Both the position numbers and the translations under genes were made by a program. Below are positions 29,369-38,241 of a stretch of 64,000 nucleotides of DNA, one piece after another. Below the pieces are notes generated by a model. That model saw only the letters and a list, made by a program, of their open reading frames with translations, made no database searches and was not told where the DNA came from. Positions within the stretch are counted from its first letter, which is position 1; every line of letters begins with the position of its first letter. This DNA comes from PALSA-612 sp963776735 (GTDB lineage Bacteria; Actinomycetota; Thermoleophilia; Gaiellales; Gaiellaceae): NCBI GenBank assembly GCA_963776735.1, contig CAVZNV010000016.1, forward strand, positions 372,001 through 436,000, in the 5' to 3' direction.

Positions 29369-30318
29369 GCCGAGCCTTTCGCAGCCGCGCTGCCGGTGAG
29401 CGCGAGGAAGACGTCGTCGAGCGACGGCCGATGGAGCCCGAGATCGTCGAGCTCGATCCCGGCGTCCTCGAGCCGTCGGCCCGCGGCGACGAGGAGCGCC
29501 GTTCCGCCCTTCGTCGGCACGCTGATGCGCTGCTCGTTGACGTCGACGCGAGGCTCCGCGCCCGCGGTTTCGCCGAGAAGCGACGCTGCGCGCTCCAGGT
29601 CGGCCGGATTCCTGACGCGGGCCTCGAGCGTGTCACCGCCGAGCCGGTCCTTCAGCTCCTGAGACGTCCCCTCGGCGATCACCCGGCCGACGTCGAGGAC
29701 GACGATCCGGTGCGCGAGGTGCTCCGCCTCCTCCATGTACTGCGTCGTCAGCAACACGGTCGTGCCGCCCTCGACAAGCTCCTCGACGAACCGCCAGAGG
29801 TCGTTGCGCGTCCGCGGATCGAGGCCGGTGGTCGGCTCGTCGAGGAACAGCACGGGAGGACGCCCGACGAGGCTGGCGCCGATGTCGAGCCGGCGCCGCA
29901 TGCCGCCGGAGTACGTCTTCACGAGCCGGTCGCCGACGTTCGACAGTGCGAAGCGGGCCAGCACCTCGTCGGCGCGGCGCCGGTACTCCGCCTTGTCGAG
30001 GTGGTACCAGAGCCCGACCAGCTCGAGATTCTCGCGCCCGGTCAGGAGCTCGTCGACCGCGGCGTACTGGCCCGCGAGCCCGATGATCGACCGGAGCCGG
30101 GCCGCATCCGCCACGACGTCGAACCCACCGACCCGCGCACGCCCCGAGTCGGGGCGGATCAGCGTCGTCAGTACCTTGACCAGCGTGGTCTTGCCGGCGC
30201 CGTTCGGGCCGAGCAGCGCGAGCACCGTGCCCGGCTCCACCGAGAGGCTGACGCCGGCGAGCGCATCCGTGGAGCCGAACCGCTTGCGGACGTCCTCGAC
30301 CTCGATCATCGCGGACAT
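29365..30318 (-). CDS. ABC transporter ATP-binding protein (DrrA-like)
   Basis: 317 aa. Walker A GPNGAGKTTLVKVL, signature YSGGMRRRLD, Walker B VLFLDEPTTGLD, and the C-terminal domain typical of DrrA. ATG 30318 lies 6 nt after TAGACT, indicating a leaderless mRNA for the two-gene operon. The divergent amidohydrolase promoter is some 40 bp away. Confidence 0.92.
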   Translation of the reverse strand: MSAMIEVEDVRKRFGSTDALAGVSLSVEPGTVLALLGPNGAGKTTLVKVLTTLIRPDSGRARVGGFDVVADAARLRSIIGLAGQYAAVDELLTGRENLELVGLWYHLDKAEYRRRADEVLARFALSNVGDRLVKTYSGGMRRRLDIGASLVGRPPVLFLDEPTTGLDPRTRNDLWRFVEELVEGGTTVLLTTQYMEEAEHLAHRIVVLDVGRVIAEGTSQELKDRLGGDTLEARVRNPADLERAASLLGETAGAEPRVDVNEQRISVPTKGGTALLVAAGRRLEDAGIELDDLGLHRPSLDDVFLALTGSAAAKGSA

Positions 30319-30363
30319 GCGGCGAGTCTACGGCTGCCGCGAGGCGCGGAAGGACGCGATGGA

Positions 30364-30377
30364 TAGAGTGAGCCCGA
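30364..30377 (+). promoter_or_regulatory. -10 box TAGAGT of the amidohydrolase
   Basis: TAGAGT (30364-30369) is 7 nt before ATG 30377 and decides this start over an upstream in-frame ATG at 30359, which the -10 box would overlap. Confidence 0.5.
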
Positions 30378-31582
30378 TGCACGCAGCGGTCGAACGCGGC
30401 CTCGAAGTCAGCTCGTTCTGGGACGCGGAGCTCAGCTCGGAGGTGCCCGAAGGCGCGGGGATCTTCGACGCGCACACGCACATCGGCGACGACATCGACG
30501 GCATGAAGGGCCGCCCCGACGAGCTGCTCGGGATCATGGACGCTTACGGCGTGTCCCGCGCGTTCGCGTTCTGCATGGACGAGCCCGACCGCCACCCGGC
30601 CTTCCGGGCGGCGAACGACCGGACGCTCGCCGACGCGGCCCGCTCGAACGGGCGGTTGATCCCGTTCGCGCGCCTCGACCTCTCCGAGGCGCCGATCGAG
30701 GAGGCGCGCCGCTGCCTCGAGCTCGGCGCCAGAGGAATCAAGCTGCACCCGCGTGCGCAGCAGTTCCTGCTCGACGACGAGCGGCTCGACCCGGTGTTCG
30801 GAATCGCCGCCGAGTTCAAGGTGCCGATCCTGATCCACGGCGGGCGCGGACTGCCGCCGATCGCCGCCGGCCTGCGCCGCCTCCACGAGCAGCACCCCGA
30901 GGCGCAGCTAATCATCGCGCACGCCGGCATCGCCGACCTCGCCGCGCTGGCGGACTGCTTCTGCGGCAGGCCGGGCGTCTTCTTCGACACCTCGGTCTGG
31001 AGCCCGGTCGACCTCCTCGACTTCTACCGCCAGGTCTCGCCCGAGCAGGTCGTGTACGCCTCCGACTACCCGTACGGGCAGCAGCCGAGCTCGCTGCTGA
31101 TCGCGATCCGCACGGCGCGCGCCGCCGGGTTCGACGACGCGCAGCTCCGCATGATGCTCGCGGGCACCGCCGACCGGATCGCTGACGGCAAGGCGCCGCT
31201 GCCCACGACGGCGCCGCGCGGCAGCGACGTGCTGACGCAGCCCATGGTCTTCGCGCGCATCCACGGCTACCTGTCGATGGCGACCTCGCTTCTCTGGCTT
31301 CGCCAGAAGGACACGTTCGGCGTCCTCGGTCTCGCGCTCAACGCGTGCGAGGAGCGCGGCGGTCAGACCGAAGAGCTCGACCGGCTACGCGAGCTGCTCG
31401 CCGTCGCGCGGGACATCTGGCAGACCTTCCCCGACATCGACGACGAGGCGGAGCGGTTCCGGGCCGGGCGGCTCACGTTCAAGCTCCTCCACATCGCCGA
31501 CATCATCGCCGTCACGGGCGGTCTCGGGCTCGCGCTGTCCGAGAACGGCAAAGCTCCCGCGGCCGTGCGCGCGGTGCGCTGA
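30377..31582 (+). CDS. Amidohydrolase_2-family metal-dependent hydrolase
   Basis: About 401 aa, TIM-barrel. Metal ligands DAHTHIGDD near residue 37, KLHPRAQQF, LIHGGRGLPP, IIAHAG and ASDYPYGQQP follow the Amidohydrolase_2 order. A C-terminal helical extension of some 130 residues (MVFARIHGYLSMATSLLWLR onward) is beyond the usual barrel. Substrate unknown. It is followed by a cyclophilin and a MobA-like gene with 2-nt spacing or overlaps, forming an operon. Confidence 0.82.
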   Translation: MHAAVERGLEVSSFWDAELSSEVPEGAGIFDAHTHIGDDIDGMKGRPDELLGIMDAYGVSRAFAFCMDEPDRHPAFRAANDRTLADAARSNGRLIPFARLDLSEAPIEEARRCLELGARGIKLHPRAQQFLLDDERLDPVFGIAAEFKVPILIHGGRGLPPIAAGLRRLHEQHPEAQLIIAHAGIADLAALADCFCGRPGVFFDTSVWSPVDLLDFYRQVSPEQVVYASDYPYGQQPSSLLIAIRTARAAGFDDAQLRMMLAGTADRIADGKAPLPTTAPRGSDVLTQPMVFARIHGYLSMATSLLWLRQKDTFGVLGLALNACEERGGQTEELDRLRELLAVARDIWQTFPDIDDEAERFRAGRLTFKLLHIADIIAVTGGLGLALSENGKAPAAVRAVR

Positions 31583-31584
31583 CC

Positions 31585-32226
31585 GTGCGGCGCGGCGCGA
31601 TCCTGCTCGTCTGCCTCGCCGCGCTGGCCGGCGTCGTCGGCGTGAGCGCACCCAGCGGCGCGACGGCGAAGGGCTGCCCGAAGGTCAAGACACCGGAGCC
31701 CGGCAGCAAGACCAGGAAGCCGCCGAAGGGCACGCTCGACCCGCACAAGACCTGGCTGGCGACGGTGAAGACGAGCTGCGGGACGTTCGTGATCCGGCTG
31801 TCCGTCGGCATCTCGCCGCACACGACGGCGTCCTTCGTCTCGCTCTCGCGGTCGGGTTTCTACAACGACACGATCTTCCACCGCATCGTGCCGGGGTTCG
31901 TGATCCAGGGCGGCGACCCGACGGCGACGGGCACGGGTGGGCCGGGCTACTCCGTCAAGGACACGCCCGCGAGGACGACGACGTACCCGCTCGGCTCCGT
32001 GGCGATGGCGAAGACGCAGACCGAACCGCGTGGCACGTCGGGCAGCCAGTTCTTCGTCGTCACGGGCGACGCGTCGTTCCTCCAGCCGGACTACGCGGCG
32101 CTCGGGCGCGTCGTGAGCGGACTGCCGGTGGCGCTGAAGATCGGCAAGTACGGCGACGTAAACGACCCCAACGGGACACCGACTCGCGTCGTCGTCGTCC
32201 TGCGGATCTCGATCTCGAGCAAGTGA
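31585..32226 (+). CDS. Exported cyclophilin-type peptidyl-prolyl isomerase
   Basis: 213 aa with an N-terminal signal peptide (AILLVCLAALAGVVGV) and a single-domain cyclophilin: FYNDTIFHRIVPGFVIQGGD, MAKTQTEPRGTSGSQFFVVT, LQPDYAALGRVVSGL. It catalyses proline isomerisation, here outside the cytoplasm. GTG 31585 follows the amidohydrolase stop after 2 nt. Confidence 0.9.
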   Translation: MRRGAILLVCLAALAGVVGVSAPSGATAKGCPKVKTPEPGSKTRKPPKGTLDPHKTWLATVKTSCGTFVIRLSVGISPHTTASFVSLSRSGFYNDTIFHRIVPGFVIQGGDPTATGTGGPGYSVKDTPARTTTYPLGSVAMAKTQTEPRGTSGSQFFVVTGDASFLQPDYAALGRVVSGLPVALKIGKYGDVNDPNGTPTRVVVVLRISISSK

Positions 32227-32735
32227 TCGGGGCCGTCGTGCTCGCGGCCGGGGCCGCGACGCGGTTCGGCTCGCCGAAGCAGCAGTTGTTGCTCGACGAC
32301 GTGCTCTCTCGCGTGCGGGCGTCGGGCGTGCGCGAGATCGTCGTGGTCGCCGGTGCGTTCGAGCTCGAGGCGAGCGCTCCGGTCGTGCTGTGCCCGGACT
32401 GGGAGCGTGGGCCGGGCGCGTCGCTGCGCTGCGGGCTCGTGGCGCTCGCCGGCGAGACGGAGGCGGCGATCGTCGTCCTCGCCGACGGGCCCGACCTCGC
32501 GCCGGAGGCGATCCAGCGGGTCGTGGAGGCGTGGCGCGCGCACGGCGACGACGTGCTCGCGGCGAGCTACGGCGGCAAGCGGGGCCATCCTGTGCTGCTC
32601 ACGCGAGCGGCCTGGGACGACGTGCCCGACGAGGGCGCCCGGGCGCTCGCGCCGCTGCTCGTGCCGTGCGACGACCTCGGCCCGCCCGGCGACGTGGACT
32701 ACCCGGACGACCTACCTGCCCGCTTCAAATCCTGA
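32223..32735 (+). CDS. MobA/MocA-like nucleotidyltransferase
   Basis: 170 aa. The N-terminal nucleotide-binding pattern VVLAAGAATRFGSPKQQLLL and VVLADGPDLAPEAIQ resemble MocA/CoxI-type molybdenum-cofactor cytidylyl/guanylyltransferases. Such enzymes finish the cofactor for molybdoenzymes; the formate dehydrogenase at 60-63 kb needs one, but it is not adjacent. GTG 32223 overlaps the cyclophilin stop. Confidence 0.78.
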   Translation: MIGAVVLAAGAATRFGSPKQQLLLDDVLSRVRASGVREIVVVAGAFELEASAPVVLCPDWERGPGASLRCGLVALAGETEAAIVVLADGPDLAPEAIQRVVEAWRAHGDDVLAASYGGKRGHPVLLTRAAWDDVPDEGARALAPLLVPCDDLGPPGDVDYPDDLPARFKS

Positions 32736-32746
32736 CGGGCACGTTC

Positions 32747-32801
32747 CTTCCGGACACGCCCTAGTGACTGTCCCATGGGACAGTCACTAGGGCACGGCTC
32801 G
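32747..32801 (+). repeat. Interspersed palindromic repeat A, copy 1
   Basis: Contains a perfect 36-bp palindrome at 32758-32793 (half-site GCCCTAGTGACTGTCCCA). The left flank CTTCCGGACAC and a right flank like ACGGCTCG are shared with copy 2 at 63215-63269 in opposite orientation. It lies behind the MobA-like gene. The remainder of 32736-32953 has no gene. Confidence 0.85.
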
Positions 32802-32953
32802 AAAGAACTACACGAACGCCGCAGGCGAGCGGCTCGACGACCGCTGCCGAACGGGTTGACTGGCCTCGGGAAAGAGCTACAAGGGGCCCGAACGGAGGTG
32901 GCCGGCGCAGGCAGGTCGAGGCAGGGCCGTTTCGGCCGTCGGAGACCAGGCGG

Positions 32954-33196
32954 CTAGAGAGGAGTCCTGAGCGCCGCCAGCTTCTGCTTGAGCTCCGGCG
33001 GCATCTCTTCCTCACAGCACTTGCGGACGAAGCGGCGGAGGCTCTCCTCGAAGCGGTAGCGCTTGGCGCAGTAAGGACAGCCGGCGAGGTGCCCCTCGGC
33101 CTCGCGCAGCTCGGCTTCGCTGAGCTGGCGGTCGAGGTAGGGCTGCATGACCTCCTCGCACTTCTCGCACGGATCGATCTGATACCCGGCCATCAC
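32954..33196 (-). CDS. Zinc-binding anti-sigma factor, RsrA-like
   Basis: 80 aa with the ZAS motif HLAGCPYC (Hx3CxxC), an upstream CEKC and a downstream CC pair. RsrA-type proteins hold SigR with a Zn-thiol switch and release it on disulfide stress. ATG 33196 overlaps the sigma factor stop. Size, order and cysteine positions all fit a SigR-RsrA module of mycothiol-using actinobacteria. Confidence 0.88.
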   Translation of the reverse strand: MMAGYQIDPCEKCEEVMQPYLDRQLSEAELREAEGHLAGCPYCAKRYRFEESLRRFVRKCCEEEMPPELKQKLAALRTPL

Positions 33197-33780
33197 ACGC
33201 CTCCTGTGGCCTTGTCTGCGAGCTCCCGTTTCAGGATACGCCTTCCACGATGCAGACGGGACATGACGGTACCGATCGGGATGTCGAGGATCTGGGCCGC
33301 GTCCTGGTAGGTGAAGTCGCCGATGTCGACCAGCACGACCACGTCGCGGAAGTCGTGGGGAACCGCCGAGAGCGCCCCGACGATGTCGTCCTGCGACAGT
33401 CGTTCGACCACGCGCTCCTCGTCCGCGTTGCCGTCACGCGCGGACTGCTCGAGGCGGTTGTACAGGAAGTAGTCACTTTCCTCGAGCGGCTGTTCGTCGG
33501 GCCTGCGCTGCTTGCTGCGACCACGGTCGATGTTCAGATTCGTGAGGATGCGCAGGAGCCAGGCGCGGAGATTGGTGCCCGGCGTGAAGGAGCGCCAGCT
33601 GCGAAAAGCCCGCGCGTAGGTCTCCTGGACGAGGTCCTCCGCCTCCTCGCGCGAGGACACGAGACGACGCGCGACGCGGTAGACCTGATCCGAGAGCGCG
33701 AGCGCTTCCTCCTCGAAGCGGACGCGGTCCCGGGCCTCGGCGGCGGCTCTCCGGGCGGATGTTTGCTCCTCGGTGCTCAT
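33193..33780 (-). CDS. SigR/SigH-like ECF sigma factor
   Basis: 195 aa: region 2 DQVYRVARRLVSSREEAEDL and VQETYARAFRSWRSF, a linker with LLRILTNLNIDRGRSKQRRP, and region 4 DIGDFTYQDAAQILDIPIGT. It probably controls thioredoxin and thiol-redox genes. ATG 33780 is 9 nt after TAGGTT. Coupled to the RsrA-like gene. Confidence 0.88.
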   Translation of the reverse strand: MSTEEQTSARRAAAEARDRVRFEEEALALSDQVYRVARRLVSSREEAEDLVQETYARAFRSWRSFTPGTNLRAWLLRILTNLNIDRGRSKQRRPDEQPLEESDYFLYNRLEQSARDGNADEERVVERLSQDDIVGALSAVPHDFRDVVVLVDIGDFTYQDAAQILDIPIGTVMSRLHRGRRILKRELADKATGGV

Positions 33781-33839
33781 CCCGGCACCAACCTAGCAGC
33801 GTCCCTGTCACGCGGGCTAAAACGAGCCTGGATGCAGGG

Positions 33840-34064
33840 CTATTCCGCGAACGCGGCCGAAGCGACCTCGTGGAAGCCGCCTCCGGACAGTGCTTTCAGG
33901 AGATCCTCACGGCTTGTGCGGGACTCGTCCCACGTGAGCGTGACCTGCCCCATCAGGTTCGCGTTCGCCGACTCGAGCCCCTCGTGGCCGGTCAGGACGG
34001 AGGCGAGCCGGTTGACGCAGCGCTCGCAGCGGATCCCGCTGACCTGGATCGTCTCGGTCGTCAC
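33840..34064 (-). CDS. HMA heavy-metal-binding domain protein
   Basis: 74 aa, a single ferredoxin-like HMA domain with the metal site GIRCERCV. Small proteins of this kind act as Cu(I) chaperones (CopZ type), but no copper pump is nearby. GTG 34064 lies 7 nt after TAGAGT. Confidence 0.85.
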   Translation of the reverse strand: MTTETIQVSGIRCERCVNRLASVLTGHEGLESANANLMGQVTLTWDESRTSREDLLKALSGGGFHEVASAAFAE

Positions 34065-34069
34065 GCGGC

Positions 34070-34993
34070 CTACTCTACCGACCGGTCTGCCAGGTCACGG
34101 ACCGCGTCCGGGAGGCCGAGCGCAAGCTGCCGTTCGGCCTCGGACGGCCCGGCGAGCAGCTTCTCCGCGTCCGGCACGAGCCCGAGGAGCCGTTCGAGCT
34201 CGGCGGGGTCGAGCCGTCCGGCCGCGGCGGCCTCGCGCTGCTCGCGGTACCGATCGAGGTCGCACCGCCTGGGTCGCTGCCCCGATTCCCGGGCGACGAG
34301 CGCCTGGACGATCCTCGCCAGGGCCGCCGAGCGGCGGACGTCCGTCGGTTGGTCGGCGATCCTGACCTCGAGCGTGCGGAAGCGGTAGTTCGGTCGCAGA
34401 TCCCAGTGGACGCGGGTGAAGTCCCGTTCGTCGTCCGGGAGGTCGGCGGGCGGCACGCCTCCCGTCGGCAATTCGGCCAGGCGGCCGGCGCGCACGGACA
34501 GGAGGCCGGACTCCCGACCCTCGTCGTACGGCGAGTTCACGGACAGCGCGAGGATCGCCGGCAGCCAGCGGACGAGGCCGGTGAACGCACGCGAGCCCAG
34601 GCTCCAGTCGCCGACGCCGACATGCACGTGCAGCCCGCACACGAGCTGGCGCGAAACGCCGGCGCCGAGGTTCGCAGCGAGCTCGCGGTAGCGCGGCTCG
34701 GGGACGATGGGCTGGCCGTCGCCGCGCCCGGTCGGATGCATGCCGGCCGCGAGGATCGTCGCGCCGTGACGGGCGGCCCGATCGGCGACCTCACGGCGAA
34801 GCGCCACGAGCCTCGTGAGCACCTCGTCGGCGTCGCGACAGATCGGCGTCGTGATCTCGACCAGGCACTCGAAGAGCTCCGGCTTGATCCGCTCGCCGGG
34901 CTCGGGCACGACGCGCGAGAAGACCGGCGCCGGCTCCAGCGTCTCCGCGTCGACGAGGAAGAGCTCCTCCTCGACGCCGAGGGGAAAGGTCAC
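34070..34993 (-). CDS. YbdK-type carboxylate-amine ligase (GCS2 family)
   Basis: 307 aa, start GTG 34993 (VTFPLGVEEELFLVDAETL). GCS2 motifs: ELFECLVEITTPICRDADEV, CGLHVHVGVGD, VNSPYDEGRESGLLSVRAG and RTLEVRIADQP. YbdK homologues have weak glutamate-cysteine ligase activity in vitro; in mycothiol or ergothioneine makers they may join glutamate to cysteine (EgtA-like). The start overlaps the end of the upstream small gene (GTGA). Confidence 0.85.
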   Translation of the reverse strand: MTFPLGVEEELFLVDAETLEPAPVFSRVVPEPGERIKPELFECLVEITTPICRDADEVLTRLVALRREVADRAARHGATILAAGMHPTGRGDGQPIVPEPRYRELAANLGAGVSRQLVCGLHVHVGVGDWSLGSRAFTGLVRWLPAILALSVNSPYDEGRESGLLSVRAGRLAELPTGGVPPADLPDDERDFTRVHWDLRPNYRFRTLEVRIADQPTDVRRSAALARIVQALVARESGQRPRRCDLDRYREQREAAAAGRLDPAELERLLGLVPDAEKLLAGPSEAERQLALGLPDAVRDLADRSVE

Positions 34994-35349
34994 CGCTTGC
35001 GGATGCCGTGCACGGGCCGCCCGGCCGCCTCCCAGGCGTAGTACGAGGCGCTCGGGCCGTACCCCGGCTCGTACTCGACCACGCGCGGGTTCCGCCCGAC
35101 GCGCTTGGCCCGCGACGCGTGCCGGAGCAGGTTCGGATCGTCGCGCTCCTCCCAGACGAGGATCAGGTGCGCGGCGGTCATGAACTCGGCGACGAACCCG
35201 CAGCCGTCGGCCGGGCACGGGAAGGGGTCGGTCGAGACGCAGTGCCAGCCGGCGTGGTCCTCGCCGTCGTCCCCGGTCCACGAATCCTCTTCGGCCAGAA
35301 AGTCGGCGGTCTCGAAGACCACTCTGCCGGGTTCCGGCTCCAGCGGCAC
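34990..35349 (-). CDS. 119-aa hypothetical with a Cys-His cluster
   Basis: No family recognised. It contains CPADGCGFVAEFMTAAHLIL, a possible treble-clef or C2H2-like zinc site, and ends GPSASYYAWEAAGRPVHGIR. GTG 35349 is 6 nt after TAGCCT, supporting a real leaderless gene. It is coupled to the YbdK-type ligase. Confidence 0.7.
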   Translation of the reverse strand: MPLEPEPGRVVFETADFLAEEDSWTGDDGEDHAGWHCVSTDPFPCPADGCGFVAEFMTAAHLILVWEERDDPNLLRHASRAKRVGRNPRVVEYEPGYGPSASYYAWEAAGRPVHGIRKR

Positions 35350-35399
35350 GGCCCCAGGCTAGCGATCGAGGACAGGTCGACCGCGGTCCGCGACCCGTG

Positions 35400-36605
35400 C
35401 TACTGGGAGGTCTGTTGCCCGAGCTTGACCTTGGCGGTCATCAGCTTCCAGCCCCGGTTTGCGGCCTTGCTGCGGTAGAGCGTGATCGTCATCGACTGGC
35501 CCGGCTTCTTCGCGGCAACGAGGTCGCGGAGGACGGAGAGCGAGCTCACCTTTGCGCCGTCGACGCGGGCGATCACGTCTCCGCCGACGGTGTAGGACTC
35601 GCCGGCGACGGTCACCTGGGTCGAGCCGCCCTTGATCCCGGCCTTGGCGGCGCCCGTGCCCGGATCGACCTTGGCCACGATCAGCCCGTTCACGACCGGG
35701 AGGTGCAGGATCCGCGCGAGCACCGGCGTGATCGTCTCCGGCTCGATCCCGAGGAACGGGTGCTGGGCGTGGCCGGTCTTGAGGATCTGGCCGACGACGG
35801 TCTGCACGGTGTTGGACGGGATCGCGAAGCCGATGCCGACGTTGCCCTGCTGGCCGGTGTTGCCGGTGTCGATCTGCGCGTTGACGCCGACCACGTCACC
35901 GTCCATGGCGATCAGCGGGCCGCCGGAGTTGCCGTGGTTGATCGCGGCGTCGGTCTGGATGACGTGGTCGATCGTGTACTGGTTCGGCGAGAGGATCTGG
36001 CGCTGGAGCGCGCTGACGATGCCGGCGGTGACCGTCCGCGAGAGGCCGAACGGGTTGCCGATCGCGACGACCTCGTCGCCGACCTGGACGCGATCGGAGT
36101 CGCCGAGCTGGAGGGGGGTCAGCGCCCGTGCGTTCGCGTTGACGCGAAGGACGGCGAGGTCGGTGGTCGGGTCCGCGCCGACGATCGTGGCCTTGTAGCT
36201 CTCGTTGTCCGAGAAGCTCACGCGCACGGTCTTCGCGCCGGCCACGACGTGGTCGTTCGTGACGATGTCCCCGGCCTTGTCGATCACGAAGCCGGAGCCG
36301 AGCGCCTCCTCCGTCTGGACAGTCGGGCCGAACGGGTTCACGAACGGGTCGGCGGGCGTGACAACCTCGCTCGTCGCCGTGATCTGGACGACGCCGGGCG
36401 CGACGCGGCGGTAGATGTCGCCGATCGTCAGCTGGCCGGCACGCACGGGCTCGACCTGCCCGCTCGTGACGCTCGTCGTCGGCACGGTGATGTCGTGAAC
36501 GACGGTCGTCTTCTGGCTCGGGAAGCCGCCCGCGGCGAACGCCACGGCGAGCGCGATGCCCGCGCCGAGGGCTCCTGCACCGACCAATGCAGCGGCTCGA
36601 GTCAT
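35400..36605 (-). CDS. HtrA-like serine protease with PDZ domain
   Basis: About 401 aa. One N-terminal membrane anchor (ALVGAGALGAGIALAVAF), a trypsin-like domain with the triad His in VTNDHVV, Asp in TTDLAVL and Ser in HGNSGGPL, and a C-terminal PDZ domain (residues about 300-395). It degrades or refolds damaged exported proteins. ATG 36605, preceded by GGAG, is preferred; GTG 36620 is an alternative. The upstream region holds TATAAC as a possible -10. Confidence 0.9.
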   Translation of the reverse strand: MTRAAALVGAGALGAGIALAVAFAAGGFPSQKTTVVHDITVPTTSVTSGQVEPVRAGQLTIGDIYRRVAPGVVQITATSEVVTPADPFVNPFGPTVQTEEALGSGFVIDKAGDIVTNDHVVAGAKTVRVSFSDNESYKATIVGADPTTDLAVLRVNANARALTPLQLGDSDRVQVGDEVVAIGNPFGLSRTVTAGIVSALQRQILSPNQYTIDHVIQTDAAINHGNSGGPLIAMDGDVVGVNAQIDTGNTGQQGNVGIGFAIPSNTVQTVVGQILKTGHAQHPFLGIEPETITPVLARILHLPVVNGLIVAKVDPGTGAAKAGIKGGSTQVTVAGESYTVGGDVIARVDGAKVSSLSVLRDLVAAKKPGQSMTITLYRSKAANRGWKLMTAKVKLGQQTSQ

Positions 36606-36665
36606 GGTCGCTCGCTCCACGACAGTGGTTATAGCCCGGCGGGATCTCGGGTCAGTTGACCGTCG

Positions 36666-36713
36666 CTTAAGGGTGGTTGGTCACGTGTTAAGCGGGATAG
36701 GATCCGCGCCCGA
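36666..36713. promoter_or_regulatory. Divergent promoter region, htrA-like gene / M29
   Basis: CTTAAG near 36666 and GTTAAGC near 36687 give an inverted TTAA-centred pair between the two divergent genes. On the plus strand TAGGAT (36698-36703) is 9 nt before ATG 36713 of the M29 gene. Confidence 0.45.
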
Positions 36714-37943
36714 TGGACGATCGCGCCGACCTCCTCGAACGTTACGCGCGACTCGCGATGCGGGTCGGCGTCAACGTCCAGCCGGGCGGCGAGGTGCAGA
36801 TCCGGGCGATGCTCGACCACGCGCCGCTCGTCCGTGCGCTCGTCAGGGCGGGCTACGAAGCGGGCGCACGGCACGTCGAGGTCAACTTCGAGGACCTCGA
36901 CGTGCTGCGGAGCCAGATCGAGCTCGCGCCCGACGAAGCGGTCGGCACCGCTCCGCGCTGGAGGTTCGACCAGCTGGCCGATGTCAGGGAGCAGCGTCGG
37001 GCCCTGATCGCCGTGATCGGTTGGCCGCCGGACATGTTCGGCGGGCTCGATCCCGCCCGGGTGGCGCGCTCGTACCCGACGCCCGCGGCCCTGCGCGAGA
37101 CGAGCTTCAGGCTCAGGGACGCAAACGTGCGTGCCTGGGCCGGCATCGCCTGCGCGACCCCGGCCTGGGCCGAGCAGGTATACGGCGAGCCCGACGAAGG
37201 GCGCCTGTGGCAGGCGATCGAGCACGTCTGCCGCCTGGACGAGCCCGACCCGATCGCGGCCTGGCAATCGCACGTCGCGAACCTCGAGGCTCGATGCGCG
37301 CTCCTGAACGAGCGGCGGCTCGATGCGGTCCGCTTCCAAGGCCCCGGAACGGATTCTGACGCTCGGCCTCCTGCCTCAGTCCCGCTGGCACGGAGGCGCC
37401 GACGAGACGGTCGACGGGGTCCGCTTCGTCGCCAACCTCCCGACCGACGAGGTCTTCACGTCGCCCGATCGTCGCCGCGCCGACGGCGTCGTCCGCACCA
37501 CGAGGCCGGTCGGGTTGGTCAACGGCACGATCGTGCGCGACCTCGAGCTGGTCTTCCGGGACGGAGCGATCGTCGAGGCCAGAGCGGCACACGGCGGGGA
37601 CGACGTTCGCGCCGAGCTCGATGGCTACGACGGAGCGCGTCATCTCGGCGAGATCGCACTCGTCGACTCTCGTTCGCGGGTCGGCGAGCTCGACACCCTT
37701 TTCTACAACGGTCTGCTGGACGAGAACGCCGCGTGTCACATCGCCTACGGCGCTTCGTTTCTCGAGTGCTACGAGGGACTGCCGGACGACCTCTCGGACG
37801 AGGAGCTGCGCGCGATTGGTGTCAACCGCGCCCACGTCCACACCGACCTGATGATCGGGGGCGACGACGTCGAGGTCGACGGGCTCGGAGCCGCCGGCGA
37901 GGTCGTGCCGATCCTCAGGGGCGGCGAGTGGCAGCCGGCGTGA
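36713..37943 (+). CDS. M29-family metalloaminopeptidase, frameshifted
   Basis: About 409 aa when repaired. Frame 1 codes LERYARLAMRVGVNVQPGGE to VRFQGPGTD. Then coding shifts one frame to LTLGLLPQSRWHGG, NLPTDEVFTSPDRRRADG and HTDLMIGGDDVEVDG. The family's GPGTDLTxGLLP motif is restored by removing one T near 37354. Both halves carry conserved aminopeptidase T/S elements. A sequencing indel is the simplest reading. Confidence 0.85.
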
Positions 37944-38235
37944 GCGTCCGGAACATCGCCTTCACGGCGGCCACGCCCTCGTCGCCATAGCCGGTGATCT
38001 CGAGCACCGCCCCGTCGACCGTCCACTCGGCGAACGCGCAGCACTCGCGCTCGAGCGCAGCCAGCTCGTGCAGCTCGGCCTCGACACCCGGCTCGGCGCG
38101 GAACACGAGCCGCAGCCCGCAGTCCGTCTCGACGCGCTCAACGAACGCACGGACGGCGAGGTCGTGCCACTGCCGCTGCCGCTCCCCCATCGTCTCGCCG
38201 CTCAGCGTGCACGCAACCGGCGTATCCGTCCGCAT
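37915..38235 (-). CDS. 106-aa conserved hypothetical
   Basis: A small protein with ELAALERECCAFAEWTVDGA as its most distinctive segment. Proteins of this shape occur near mercury or redox genes in actinobacteria, and the CC pair could bind metal, but no function can be stated. Its 3' end overlaps the M29 gene tail-to-tail. Start choice is uncertain (ATG 38235 or a later one at GETMGERQ). Confidence 0.6.
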   Translation of the reverse strand: MRTDTPVACTLSGETMGERQRQWHDLAVRAFVERVETDCGLRLVFRAEPGVEAELHELAALERECCAFAEWTVDGAVLEITGYGDEGVAAVKAMFRTLTPAATRRP

Positions 38236-38241
38236 GTCCGC